Translations under genes and position numbers: made by a program
DNA from: UBA11373 sp035291545
GTDB lineage: Bacteria > Actinomycetota > Acidimicrobiia > Spongiisociales > UBA11373
Length of the DNA stretch: 17,796 nt
Reading direction: 5' to 3'
NCBI GenBank assembly: GCA_035291545.1
Contig: DATDRW010000039.1
Span: forward strand, 1 to 17,796
Shown: piece by piece, positions 1 to 8,002 of the stretch
How positions within the stretch are numbered: the stretch's first letter is position 1
How the letters are laid out: every line of letters starts with the position of its first letter
The notes under the pieces: model-generated
The model's database searches: none
The model's input: the letters and a program-made list of their open reading frames with translations, nothing else
What the model was told of the DNA's origin: nothing

Positions 1-456
1 GGCCCACATGGCCCCGGCGTCGGGGCCGATCGCCCACTCCTTCCACTCCTTCCACGGCACCACCTCCGAGCCCGTTGAGAAGGCGATGGCGGGCACGCCG
101 GCGATGCCGGCCTCGAGCGCAGCGCCTGCGGTGCCGCTCGACTGCAGATAGGCGGTCCCGTGGTTGTATCCGACGTTGACCCCCGAGACGACGATGTCGG
201 GCCGGTCGGCGAACAGAGAGTTCAGCCCCAACTGGACGCAGTCGGCGGGGTACCCGCTGCAGGCATGGACCTCGAACCCGGCGACCGTGCGTCGTTCCAC
301 GGTGACCGGGTCGAACCGGGTGATCGCCTTTGCCACCCACGACCGTTCCCGGTCCGGCACCACGACGACGACGTCGCCCACCGACTGCAATGCGCGGGCG
401 AACGGGATCAGACCGGGCGCCTCGATGCCGTCGTCGTTGGTGAGGAGAATCCGCAT
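1..456 (-). CDS. surE: 5'/3'-nucleotidase SurE (N-terminal part, cut by window edge)
   Basis: SurE is a metal-dependent phosphatase that removes phosphate from nucleoside 5'- or 3'-monophosphates. The 152 visible residues start MRILLTNDDGIEAPG, the family signature; the Asp pair (D8, D9) supplies metal ligands. Further family blocks are present: a VPDRERS segment around residues 34-39, SGVNVGYN around 91-98 (the usual SGIN-x-G-x-N block) and SSGTAGAALEAG around 106-116. Full-length SurE proteins are about 250 residues, so roughly the last 100 lie beyond the left edge. No ribosome binding site precedes the ATG, but a TACCGT box sits exactly 7 nt before it, which fits leaderless transcription. 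The gene is divergent from the beta-propeller lipoprotein with a 77-bp gap. No frameshift is visible in the part present. Confidence 0.95.
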   Translation of the reverse strand, partial: MRILLTNDDGIEAPGLIPFARALQSVGDVVVVVPDRERSWVAKAITRFDPVTVERRTVAGFEVHACSGYPADCVQLGLNSLFADRPDIVVSGVNVGYNHGTAYLQSSGTAGAALEAGIAGVPAIAFSTGSEVVPWKEWKEWAIGPDAGAMWA

Positions 457-463
457 CGGGATG

Positions 464-469
464 ACGGTA
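464..469 (-). promoter_or_regulatory. Candidate -10 box for leaderless surE transcript
   Basis: Read on the minus strand the hexamer is TACCGT, followed by 7 nt and then the surE ATG. This TANNNT-N7-start layout places transcription initiation at the start codon. No TTGACA-like -35 is seen at the usual distance. The same layout occurs before the genes starting at 5016 (-) and 11576 (+). Confidence 0.5.
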
Positions 470-533
470 CCCGGGAACCGGAGGGTGTCCGGATATCGTC
501 CCAGCGGCGACACCCAAGGGAGGAATCACCCCC

Positions 534-2759
534 ATGCGCAGGATGCTCGCTCTCGTCGCCGTGCTGGCCATCGCCGCCGCGGCATGCAATGGGAGCACGA
601 CCGGTACGACCTCGGGAGGCCTGTCGGGCCTCACCTCGGGTTTCAATCCCCGGGACCTCACCTTTTCGGCGCGTCTCGTCCCCTTCAGCGCCTGCGACGC
701 CGTGCTCGCCCATTTCAAGGCCGAGGCCCTGGAGCGGGTCGGCCCGTACGGGCTCGACGGCGGGCCGATCTGGTTCGGGCCCGCCTTCGCTGAGGGCGAC
801 GCCGCCCGGGCCGGTGGTCGCGACCTGATGGTTTCCACGACCGTGGCGGCGATGCTTCCCGGCACCACCGACACCGCATCGGGCGGGAACGGCTTCTCCG
901 GTACCAACAACCAGGTCGCCGGAGTGGACGAGCCGGACATCGTCAAGACCGACGGCACCCGCATCGTGTCGATCATCGACGGCGTGATGCGGTACGTCGA
1001 CGTGACCGGAGACGAGCCGGCGCTGCGCGACCAACTGCGGCTGGAGTCGGGGTGGGGTCACCGCTTCTTCATCAGCGGCGACCGCGCCTTCGTCTTTTCC
1101 CAGGGTGACATCTGGGCGATCCCGATGTTCGCTGCCGACGCCGCCCGCATCGCCCCGGGCGGATGGGGGGCGGCGGTGTCGATCGTCCAGGAAGTCGACC
1201 TGAGCGATCCCGACTCGCTGCGGGTAGTGCGCACGGTTCGCCTCGACGGCAGCTATCTCAGCGCCCGCGCCATCAACGACACGGTGCGGATGGTGGTGTC
1301 CTCGTACCCCGCCAACCTCCCCTTCGTGTATCCCTCGAACCCGGGTGCCGAGGACTTCGCCCTCGAGGCCAACCGCCGCATCATCGGGGAGTCCACGATC
1401 GAGACCTGGCTCCCCGGGTACACCACCTACGACGCCGAGGGCCGCGAGACGGCCGACGGTCTGCTGGTGGACTGCTCCGGGATGCACCGCCCCGAGGAAT
1501 TCGCCGGGTTCGACACTCTGTCGGTGACCACCCTCGACTTGGGCGCCTCGCTCCAGGTCGGCGGGGGCACCGGGGTGATCGCCCAGGGGCAGACGGTGTA
1601 TGCCTCGCAGGAGAGCCTGTACGTGTCCACCAACGTGTACATCCCCAACGATGCCTGGGAGCGGTTCCCCGACGACATGACCGCACTCGAGGAGACCTAC
1701 GAGACGGCGATCCACAAGTTCGACATCTCGGGTGAGGGTCCCGCCGACTACCTAGCGAGCGGTTCGGTGGAGGGCCACCTGCTCAACCAGTTCGCCATGG
1801 ACGAATACCAGGGCTTCCTCCGGGTCGCCACCACCACGGGATCGCCGTGGGGTGGGGACGGTTCCGAGTCCCAGGTCGTGGTCCTCGGCGAGCGCGACGG
1901 TGTGCTCACCCAGGTGGGTGCCGTCGGCGACATGGGCGCGGGCGAGCGGATCTATTCGGTTCGGTTCATCGGCGATGCCGGCTACGTCGTGACCTTCCGG
2001 CAGGTGGATCCGTTGTACGTGCTCGACCTGCGCGATCCGGAGAACCCGACGGTGTCCGGGGAGTTGAAGATCCCCGGCTACTCGGCGTACCTCCATCCGT
2101 TGGGCGATGGGCTGCTGCTCGGTGTCGGCCAGGACGCCGACTCCGACGGCCGCACCCTCGGTTCCAAGGCGACGTTGTTCGACGTCTCCGACCCGGCAAA
2201 TCCGCGCGAGCTCGGCTCGTGGACCAAGCGGGACGGCTACAGCGACGTCGAGTGGGACCACCTCGCCTTCCTGTACTGGGCACCCGAGGACATTGCGGTG
2301 CTCCCGCTGTCCTCGTGGCAGGAGCAGTTCTTCGGAGCGGTGGTCCTCAAGACCGACGACGGCCTGCGCGAGTTCGGCCGCATCAGCCACCACCGCGAGG
2401 AAGGGACACAGCCGACCTCCGACTGCCGCACGGTGGAGACCTCAGGCGACTGGAAGGCCTCCGGCGTGATCATCCAGGTTTGTGGCGCAGAGGACGTCGG
2501 CGGTTACGCCGGCACCTACTGCGAGCAGATCCCGGCAGAGGAGGGGCAGGCCTATGTCGGCGAGTCGTACGGGGTGGACCTGGGCGAACTCGCCGACACC
2601 GAGCGCGTCGAGATCTGCTGGCCGGATTACGCCAACCAGGATCCGCAGATCCTCCGATCGCTGGTGATCGGGGACACGCTGTGGACCCTCTCCTGGCAGG
2701 CGCTGCAGGCGAACAACATCGCGGATCTGGAAGTCGAAACGACGCTCTGGTTCAGTTGA
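534..2759 (+). CDS. Secreted beta-propeller domain lipoprotein (PF09826-like)
   Basis: This 741-residue protein is predicted to be exported and lipid-anchored. Residues 1-18 form a signal peptide with a lipobox ending AAAC (C18), followed by a Gly/Ser/Thr-rich linker. The segment VDEPDIVKTDG at about 131-141 is the hallmark of the actinobacterial and archaeal beta-propeller family (Pfam Beta_propel). After it come repeated blade-like stretches pairing aromatic residues with DL/DV-S-DP-x-NP motifs, for example near 505 and 550. The function of the family is not established; an extracellular binding or scaffold role is inference. The start is supported by a strong AAGGGAGGA site about 9 nt upstream of the ATG. 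The gene stands alone between divergent surE and a convergent minus-strand gene. Six Cys residues after the anchor, several near the C-terminus, may form disulfides. Confidence 0.88.
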   Translation: MRRMLALVAVLAIAAAACNGSTTGTTSGGLSGLTSGFNPRDLTFSARLVPFSACDAVLAHFKAEALERVGPYGLDGGPIWFGPAFAEGDAARAGGRDLMVSTTVAAMLPGTTDTASGGNGFSGTNNQVAGVDEPDIVKTDGTRIVSIIDGVMRYVDVTGDEPALRDQLRLESGWGHRFFISGDRAFVFSQGDIWAIPMFAADAARIAPGGWGAAVSIVQEVDLSDPDSLRVVRTVRLDGSYLSARAINDTVRMVVSSYPANLPFVYPSNPGAEDFALEANRRIIGESTIETWLPGYTTYDAEGRETADGLLVDCSGMHRPEEFAGFDTLSVTTLDLGASLQVGGGTGVIAQGQTVYASQESLYVSTNVYIPNDAWERFPDDMTALEETYETAIHKFDISGEGPADYLASGSVEGHLLNQFAMDEYQGFLRVATTTGSPWGGDGSESQVVVLGERDGVLTQVGAVGDMGAGERIYSVRFIGDAGYVVTFRQVDPLYVLDLRDPENPTVSGELKIPGYSAYLHPLGDGLLLGVGQDADSDGRTLGSKATLFDVSDPANPRELGSWTKRDGYSDVEWDHLAFLYWAPEDIAVLPLSSWQEQFFGAVVLKTDDGLREFGRISHHREEGTQPTSDCRTVETSGDWKASGVIIQVCGAEDVGGYAGTYCEQIPAEEGQAYVGESYGVDLGELADTERVEICWPDYANQDPQILRSLVIGDTLWTLSWQALQANNIADLEVETTLWFS

Positions 2760-2765
2760 GCAGGT

Positions 2766-2820
2766 CCCGTTTCCCGTTGCCCGACGGGAACCGGTAACGG
2801 GAAACGGGTAACGGGAAACC
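2766..2820. repeat. Inverted repeat built of GGGAAAC/GGGTAAC units
   Basis: A 13-bp perfect inverted repeat (CCCGTTTCCCGTT at 2766-2778, AACGGGAAACGGG at 2796-2808) encloses a 17-nt loop. GGGTAAC and GGGAAAC units continue to 2820. It lies between the convergent ends of the beta-propeller and PGPGW genes, so it could act as a two-way terminator. A nested TTCCCGT/ACGGGAA hairpin (2771-2777, 2784-2790) is an alternative fold. The same unit vocabulary reappears at 11464-11530. Confidence 0.75.
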
Positions 2821-2823
2821 GCG

Positions 2824-3120
2824 CTAGCGCCTCACCCAGGCCCCGAACCGCTTCGCACCGCGGCGGGTGCCGTCGACGGCACTGGCGGCCATCCCTTTCC
2901 CTCGGTCGGCCGCGCCGCGGGCCCTCGGAAACTCCCTGCCCAGTATCGACAGTCCGGCGAGGATCACCAGGGTGCCCGGACCGGGCAGAAAGAGGAGCAC
3001 GATGCCGACGGCGACCGTGGCTCCACCGGCGACGACCACCGAGGCGCGTCGAGCATGGCGGCGCGCCCCGGTTCCGGGTGCCGTAGGCGGAGTTGGGGGT
3101 TCAGGGACCGCGATTGCCAT
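2824..3120 (-). CDS. Small PGPGW-type membrane protein
   Basis: This 98-residue protein has a Pro-rich N-terminus, a basic stretch (about 20-25) and two closely spaced hydrophobic segments (about 27-45 and 50-61) joined by LPGPGT at 45-50. The order LFLPGPG-(5-6)-GLSILGREFPRAR matches the putative transmembrane protein family PGPGW (PF09656), although the Trp of the name is Thr here. The C-terminus is basic and probably cytoplasmic. The function of the family is unknown. The gene starts 57 nt downstream of the methyltransferase fusion on the same strand, so the two may be co-transcribed. Only a weak TAGGGC ribosome-binding-like stretch precedes the ATG. The gene ends next to the inverted repeat at 2766-2820. 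Confidence 0.75.
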   Translation of the reverse strand: MAIAVPEPPTPPTAPGTGARRHARRASVVVAGGATVAVGIVLLFLPGPGTLVILAGLSILGREFPRARGAADRGKGMAASAVDGTRRGAKRFGAWVRR

Positions 3121-3177
3121 GCCCTATTTCGACTCCGCACCGAGCGTCGTAGTTCCGGTATTCCCGCAAACAGGTCG

Positions 3178-5016
3178 TCACACCGGTTTGCGCGCCACCA
3201 GCACGAGGCTGTCGATCCGCCACCGGTTGCCGGCGACGAACGGATTGCGCACCATCCGCACCTCCGCCAGGCCGACGTCGGTGAGCAGGCGACGCAGGTC
3301 GGCACGGGTGAAGTGCCAGATGTGCTTGTGGGGCTTGAGCGTCCACCACCGGGTACGGAGGAGGCGTGCGGACAGTGAGTCGAACCGTGGGCAGGAGAGA
3401 GCGACGATCCCCCCAGGGCGGATCAGGCGCACCGCCGCCTCGAGGAACGCCTTGGGATCGGGAACGTGCTCGATCACATCCCAGAAGGCGACGACGTCGT
3501 GGTTGCTCACCGCCAGGTCGACGACTTCGCCGACGTGGATCGTGCAGCCGAGGCGCTGCGAAGCCACCCCGGCGGCGACGGGAGAGAACTCGAGGCCGGC
3601 AACCCGGTAGCCCCGCGCCTGGGCCGCTTCGAGAAACATGCCGTAGGCGCAGCCCACCTCGAAGAGACTCTCCCGCGGCGAGCCGTCGACGGCGTGGTCG
3701 ATGAGGTCGAGGCGGCCTTCGGCCCAGGTGCGCTGCAGTCCCTTCGCTCCATCGTTGCGGTACACGCCGGCGTCGAAGTACTCGGCGGCGCCGTACAGGG
3801 CGAGCCGGCCGTCGTGGTTGAGGCGGGGGCTCATGAACGCCTGCCCGCACTGTGGGCAGTCGACGAGGGCGAATTGGCCGAGGTGCCAGCGGAGATCGCC
3901 GCGTACCCGGCACCGGAAGCAGACGGCGTTCTGCAATTGCTCGGCGGGGTACTCACCCCAGCGTCCCGGTCGCATACCCTTCGCCTTTGAGCGATTCCGC
4001 GCGACCCCCACCACCGCCCCTGCGACCGTGGGGACGGCGTAGGTGAGGAAACGGAAGAGGAGGACGCCGGCGGCCACCAGTTCGGCCTTGGTCTCGGTGA
4101 GACCCGAGGCGAGGAGGCCGGTGAGGCCCACCTCGATCACGCCCAGCGCGCCGGGGGTGATCGGGATCGCCGAGATCAGCCGGACCAGGGAGAAGGCGGC
4201 CAGGACCTCGGCCCAGTGGACCTCCCCGGGGTCGACCCCGACGGCACGCAATGCGGCGAGCAGGGCGGCGTACAGCGAGAGGTGGTAGGCGAGCGTGGTC
4301 AGCATGAGCCGCTGCCACCGGGTGCCGACCGCGTCGCCGATGATCCCGAGGAAGCGCTGCGACGGGGAGTCCCCGGGGTCGGCCGGCTTGTTGAGCAGGC
4401 GGCGGACCCAGGCGACGAAGCGATCGATCGGGCGCAGCACCCGGTCCTTCAGCGCCGAACGGAGCACGATCACCATGGCGATCGACGCCACGCCGAGCGA
4501 CATCACCCCGATCAGGGCGCCGTCCACCAGGCTCGGCATCTCGATGCCCGACAGCGCGGCGGCGAGGAGCGCCCCGGTGGGGAGCAGCATCCGGACGAGG
4601 TTGTTCCAGATCCCGGTGAGGGCGACGGAGGCGCCGATCTCGGCTCCGGTGTGACCCCAGCGGCCGAGCATGACGTAGGTGAGCCCGACGCCCACCGCCC
4701 CACCCCCGGGGATGGTGTTGGCGGCGGTGGTGGAGGCGAGACGGGCGGAGAGGGCGTGCCCGAAGCGCAGCTGCGGGATCACCGCCATCGTTGGCAACGG
4801 CCCGAGCAACTGGTTGAGGACGGCGGCGGCGGCGGCGACGAGCAGCGAGAACACCGACACACCCTGGATCGCCCGCCACACGTCGGGGTAGTCGGCGAGG
4901 GCGGGCATCAGCCCGAAGAAGGCGAGGGCGATCAACCCGGCGGTGATCACCCCGACGATCACCCGGCGCCCCGGGAGGGTGCGGCGGGTGGTGGTGGCGG
5001 GGGGAGCCTCGGGCAT
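3178..5016 (-). CDS. Fusion protein: LPG-synthase-type flippase membrane domain + zinc ribbon + SAM methyltransferase
   Basis: The 612-residue reading frame is continuous and has three parts. Residues about 15-340 form a polytopic membrane domain like the flippase-like LPG_synthase_TM/UPF0104 family, with its conserved loops NTIPGGGAVGVG (100-111) and IPITPGALGVIE (284-295). A Cys4 zinc ribbon follows (C366, C369, C387, C390). Residues about 430-612 are a class I SAM-dependent methyltransferase: the SAM-binding motif FEVGCAYG lies at 452-459, the acidic FWDVIEHVPD block at 511-520 and a later PHKHIWHFT segment at 562-570. Zinc-ribbon methyltransferases of this type are common in glycan and lipid-modification clusters, so the membrane domain may present a lipid-linked substrate; that is inference. 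The start follows a TACACT box by 7 nt with no ribosome site. An internal ATG at 3975 (M348), with AAAGG 8 nt upstream, could allow separate translation of the methyltransferase half. Confidence 0.85.
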   Translation of the reverse strand: MPEAPPATTTRRTLPGRRVIVGVITAGLIALAFFGLMPALADYPDVWRAIQGVSVFSLLVAAAAAVLNQLLGPLPTMAVIPQLRFGHALSARLASTTAANTIPGGGAVGVGLTYVMLGRWGHTGAEIGASVALTGIWNNLVRMLLPTGALLAAALSGIEMPSLVDGALIGVMSLGVASIAMVIVLRSALKDRVLRPIDRFVAWVRRLLNKPADPGDSPSQRFLGIIGDAVGTRWQRLMLTTLAYHLSLYAALLAALRAVGVDPGEVHWAEVLAAFSLVRLISAIPITPGALGVIEVGLTGLLASGLTETKAELVAAGVLLFRFLTYAVPTVAGAVVGVARNRSKAKGMRPGRWGEYPAEQLQNAVCFRCRVRGDLRWHLGQFALVDCPQCGQAFMSPRLNHDGRLALYGAAEYFDAGVYRNDGAKGLQRTWAEGRLDLIDHAVDGSPRESLFEVGCAYGMFLEAAQARGYRVAGLEFSPVAAGVASQRLGCTIHVGEVVDLAVSNHDVVAFWDVIEHVPDPKAFLEAAVRLIRPGGIVALSCPRFDSLSARLLRTRWWTLKPHKHIWHFTRADLRRLLTDVGLAEVRMVRNPFVAGNRWRIDSLVLVARKPV

Positions 5017-5023
5017 GCGGTGG

Positions 5024-5029
5024 AGTGTA
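5024..5029 (-). promoter_or_regulatory. Candidate -10 box for leaderless fusion gene
   Basis: On the minus strand TACACT is followed by 7 nt and the ATG at 5016, with no Shine-Dalgarno site between them. This implies the transcript begins at or beside the start codon. No clear -35 element is present. Confidence 0.5.
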
Positions 5030-5051
5030 CGGGGTGGTGTTCTTGATCCTT

Positions 5052-5174
5052 CTCCCCGTGCGGGGGGAGTGCCTCGGGGAGCGGAGCGAGCCGAGGCGAT
5101 GGGGGGTTACTTCGCGGTGTGAATACCCCCCATCGACGGACCTCGTCCGTCTGACTCCCCCGCAAGGGTGGAGT
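5052..5174. repeat. Structured intergenic element with five consecutive hairpins
   Basis: Five hairpins sit end to end. (A) CTCCCC 5052-5057 pairs with GGGGAG 5064-5069. (B) GCCTCGG 5071-5077 pairs with CCGAGGC 5091-5097. (C) CGATGGGGGGT 5097-5107 pairs with ACCCCCCATCG 5125-5135. (D) GACGGAC 5135-5141 pairs with GTCCGTC 5145-5151 around a 3-nt loop. (E) ACTCCCCC 5054+100 (5154-5161) pairs with GGG-T-GGAGT (5166-5174) around a GCAA tetraloop at 5162-5165. It fills the gap between the regulator stop (5181) and the fusion gene start (5016), both on the minus strand. It looks like a palindromic dispersed repeat (REP/BIME-like) and may terminate or stabilise transcripts. Confidence 0.7.
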
Positions 5175-5180
5175 GATGGG

Positions 5181-7943
5181 TCACCACTCGGTGAGCAGCC
5201 ACACCTCGGGGGCCCACGGCTCGCTCTCACCGGTGGTGATCTCGGTGAACAGCGACACCGCCTCGGTTAGGGATGCAATCGATGCCTCGTCCTGCCCCGC
5301 TCGATGCAGCGCATCGGCGAGGGTGTTGTGGAGGACGGCCAACAGATGGCGGTCCCCCAACTCGAGGGCGAGTTCGAGCGCCTCGCGGGCGAGCACGACG
5401 GATTCCGCCGGATCGGCGACGGCGGGGGCGAGGTTGTTGAGGACCGCCATCCGTTCTGCGGGCTCCCCGGCGTGGACGAGGGCGGTGCGCAGGTGACGCA
5501 CCCGCTCCTCCCCGGAAGCGAGCAGTCCGGCGACGTTGTGGGCACGAGCCAGCGCGCGGTCGCTCCCTGCACCGGCGGCGAGGCGGAGAGCGTGCTGCAC
5601 AAGGGGGGCGGCTGCCTCCGGCCCGCTCCGGCGGCTCTCCACAAACGCTCGATCGGCGGCCACGATCGCCAGCAACTCGGGGTCCGCGGCCTGCGCCTCG
5701 GCGCGGTCGTAGTGGGCGGCGGATAGGTCCCAGCGCTGCAGACGGCGGTGGATCTCACCGAGGCGGTGTTCGGTGACCGGATCCGGGCCCCCTTCGGCCA
5801 GCGCCGCCTCGTACCCCGCGATCGCGCGGTCGTAGCGCCCGCCGAGGAGCGCGCTGTGGGCGGACGACCGGTGCAGCCCCGCCCGGTCGGGATGGCCGGC
5901 CGCGAGTGCCGCCTCGAAGTGGGCGATGGCCTCGCCGTGGGCGAAGAGCGCGGCGGCGTCGTCACCCGCCACCCGGAACCACTTGGCCGCCTGGGTGTCC
6001 TCTCCGGCGGCGAGGCGGTGCCGGGCGATGCGGACCGCCTCGGCACCCGGACCGGAGCGAGCCGCGAGGGCGACGGCGGCGCGGCGGTTGAGCAGTCTGC
6101 GCCGGGCCGCGGTATGCCTGCCGGTGATGACCGCGGTGTAATGCTCGTGGGCGACGGCGACCGTCCCGTCCTCGGCCTCTCTGATCATTCCGCGCGACGC
6201 CATTTCGTCGAGGGCGGCATCGGTCTCGTCGTCCGATCGTCCGGATACCGCGGCGATCAGCGACGGGTCGGCGCCGCGACCGAGCACGGCCACCGCGTCG
6301 AGCACCTGGGCGGCGGCTCCGCCGAGCGCGGCAATGCGGTCGGTGAGCACCCTCCTGATCTGGTCGGGGAGGACCTCGGTCCCACCGGCCGCCACGGCGC
6401 GGATCGACTCGATTACGAAGAGAGGCTGGCCGCCGCTGCGCCGGGCGAGATCCGCCGGGTCAAGGGCGATACCGGCCGCGGCGACCAGCGCGGCGACGTC
6501 TGAGGTGGTGAGCGGCTCCAGGGACACGACGGTTCCCCGCCTGCGCAGGTCGTCGAGCATCGAAGTGACCGGGCCTTCCGACGGGGTTTCCCCCGGCGAG
6601 CATGCCACCACGAGCGAGACGCCGAAGCGGCGGGCGCGAGCGGCGAGGAAAGACAGCATCTCGGCAGAGGACTCATCGCTGTGGTGGCCGTCGTCGACGA
6701 GCAAGACGGGGCGGGGGAGGGCGGCGATCAGGCGCGACATGGCGTCGAGGAAACGGGTCCTGGTTCCGCCCTCCGCCGCCGGAGGGGGCCCGGCGGCGAG
6801 TTCCGGGAAGACGCGGGAGGCCTCGGCGAGCACCGGTGCCGGGAGTCGGGCGATCGCGGCCGCACCGTCCGGATCGGCCAGGGTTTCGAGGAGCGCGTCG
6901 TGGATCACACCGAAGGGGACACTGGAACCGGCGGCGGCGCCACTCCCGATGAGCACGGTGGCACCGGCGCCGCGGAGCCGTTCTCCGAGTTCCTCGAGGA
7001 AACGGGTGATGCCGATGCCGAGCGTTCCCTCGATCACCACCACGCCTCCCGGCGATCCGGCGGCGGTGAGTGCGGCGGCCAGGGCGTTGTCCCGTCCCAC
7101 CATGGGCAGCAGCGTCGTCGCCGATGCTGGTGTCGCCGGGAGCGGGCGGCGGGACGGCGCCGGGGCCCGGGGGAGGTCCTCCTCGAGGATCGCCTCGTAC
7201 AACTCCGTCGTCTCGTCGAGCGGGGAGACCCCGAGTTCGGTGTCGAGGGTCGCCACCAGCCGTCGGTAGGCGTCGACCGCGGCGGAGCGGTCACCGGACC
7301 AGGCGTGGAGCAGCATCAGGGTCCGGTAGGCGTCCTCGTGGAGGGGATCGATGGCGAGCCTCCGGCCGGTCGTCTCGATCGCCGCGCCGTAGTCGCCGGA
7401 CAGAGCCTGGGCGACGGCGAGCCGGGTGAACACTCGGTCGGCGCGGTGCCCGAAGTGCTCGGCGCGGATCCGCACCCACGACTCGAACTCCGGCGCATCG
7501 CGAACCTTGAAACCGGCGAGGAACTCCCCGCGGTACAGATCGGCGGCGCGCCGCAACTCGGGACCGCAGCGCGGGCACACCGCGGTGCGGTCGTGACCGT
7601 GGAAGTCCTCGCCGGCGGCGGTGAAGTCGTCGAGGTCCACGGAGACTTCGGTGCGGTCCAAGAAGACGAAAGACCGGTCGGCCTGCACCCATCGTCCCCC
7701 CAGGGCGGTGCGCAGCGTGGACAGGGTGCGGCGGAGGCTGGATCGGGATCGCTCAGGGTCGGTGTCGGGCCAGAGCAACTCGACGAGGTGATCGCGGGGG
7801 TGTTCCCCGCCTTCGGCCACCAGGTAGACCAGAATCGCCACGGCTTTGCGGGTGTCGACCTCGAGCGGCCTTCCGTCGACGCGCACCTCGGGTGGGCCGA
7901 GGAGGGACAGGGTCAGGGGCACCGGGGGAGAGTACCGGAGCAT
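5181..7943 (-). CDS. SARP-type transcriptional regulator with BTAD, AAA-like and TPR regions
   Basis: This 920-residue protein has the layout of large SARP/AfsR-like regulators. Residues about 10-100 are an OmpR-like winged-helix DNA-binding domain (LSLLGPPEVRVDGRPL, then LLWPD and SLRRTLSTLR). Residues about 101-255 are a bacterial transcriptional activation domain (YRGEFLAGF at 137-145, ELGVSPLDETTELYEAIL at 236-253). Residues about 280-560 are an AAA/STAND-type ATPase-like domain. From about 640 to 900 come helical TPR-like repeats. Walker B is kept (LLVDD, 414-418), but the P-loop reads GTLGIGIT at 306-313, with Ile312 where Lys is required. An unusual HxH-x5-CxxC cluster (H115, H117, C123, C126) lies in the BTAD. 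It is divergent from the partner-switch cassette 116 bp away. The start has no close Shine-Dalgarno; the Val/Met choice near the N-terminus is uncertain. Regulated genes are unknown. Confidence 0.88.
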   Translation of the reverse strand: MLRYSPPVPLTLSLLGPPEVRVDGRPLEVDTRKAVAILVYLVAEGGEHPRDHLVELLWPDTDPERSRSSLRRTLSTLRTALGGRWVQADRSFVFLDRTEVSVDLDDFTAAGEDFHGHDRTAVCPRCGPELRRAADLYRGEFLAGFKVRDAPEFESWVRIRAEHFGHRADRVFTRLAVAQALSGDYGAAIETTGRRLAIDPLHEDAYRTLMLLHAWSGDRSAAVDAYRRLVATLDTELGVSPLDETTELYEAILEEDLPRAPAPSRRPLPATPASATTLLPMVGRDNALAAALTAAGSPGGVVVIEGTLGIGITRFLEELGERLRGAGATVLIGSGAAAGSSVPFGVIHDALLETLADPDGAAAIARLPAPVLAEASRVFPELAAGPPPAAEGGTRTRFLDAMSRLIAALPRPVLLVDDGHHSDESSAEMLSFLAARARRFGVSLVVACSPGETPSEGPVTSMLDDLRRRGTVVSLEPLTTSDVAALVAAAGIALDPADLARRSGGQPLFVIESIRAVAAGGTEVLPDQIRRVLTDRIAALGGAAAQVLDAVAVLGRGADPSLIAAVSGRSDDETDAALDEMASRGMIREAEDGTVAVAHEHYTAVITGRHTAARRRLLNRRAAVALAARSGPGAEAVRIARHRLAAGEDTQAAKWFRVAGDDAAALFAHGEAIAHFEAALAAGHPDRAGLHRSSAHSALLGGRYDRAIAGYEAALAEGGPDPVTEHRLGEIHRRLQRWDLSAAHYDRAEAQAADPELLAIVAADRAFVESRRSGPEAAAPLVQHALRLAAGAGSDRALARAHNVAGLLASGEERVRHLRTALVHAGEPAERMAVLNNLAPAVADPAESVVLAREALELALELGDRHLLAVLHNTLADALHRAGQDEASIASLTEAVSLFTEITTGESEPWAPEVWLLTEW

Positions 7944-7996
7944 TACGGATCGGTGGCGGCACCCCTCCCGTAACGATCCCGGGGTCGCCGTACCGG

Positions 7997-8002
7997 TATG
8001 GT
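7997..8002 (+). promoter_or_regulatory. Candidate -10 box upstream of the anti-sigma cassette
   Basis: TATGGT lies about 57 nt before the kinase start in the divergent intergenic region. Two CGTAACG copies flank it (7969-7975 and 8018-8024). No good -35 is seen, so this is a weak call based on the hexamer and position only. Confidence 0.25.

Noticed and set aside
38..56. Short repeat encoding KEWKEW in surE, considered as a possible duplication error
   Set aside because: It is a two-unit in-frame repeat and the frame stays open on both sides; too short to be meaningful.
408..1715. 435-codon minus-strand frame opposite the beta-propeller gene
   Set aside because: It overlaps surE in another frame and has His/Gly/Val-rich composition without motifs; the plus-strand lipoprotein is clearly the real gene.
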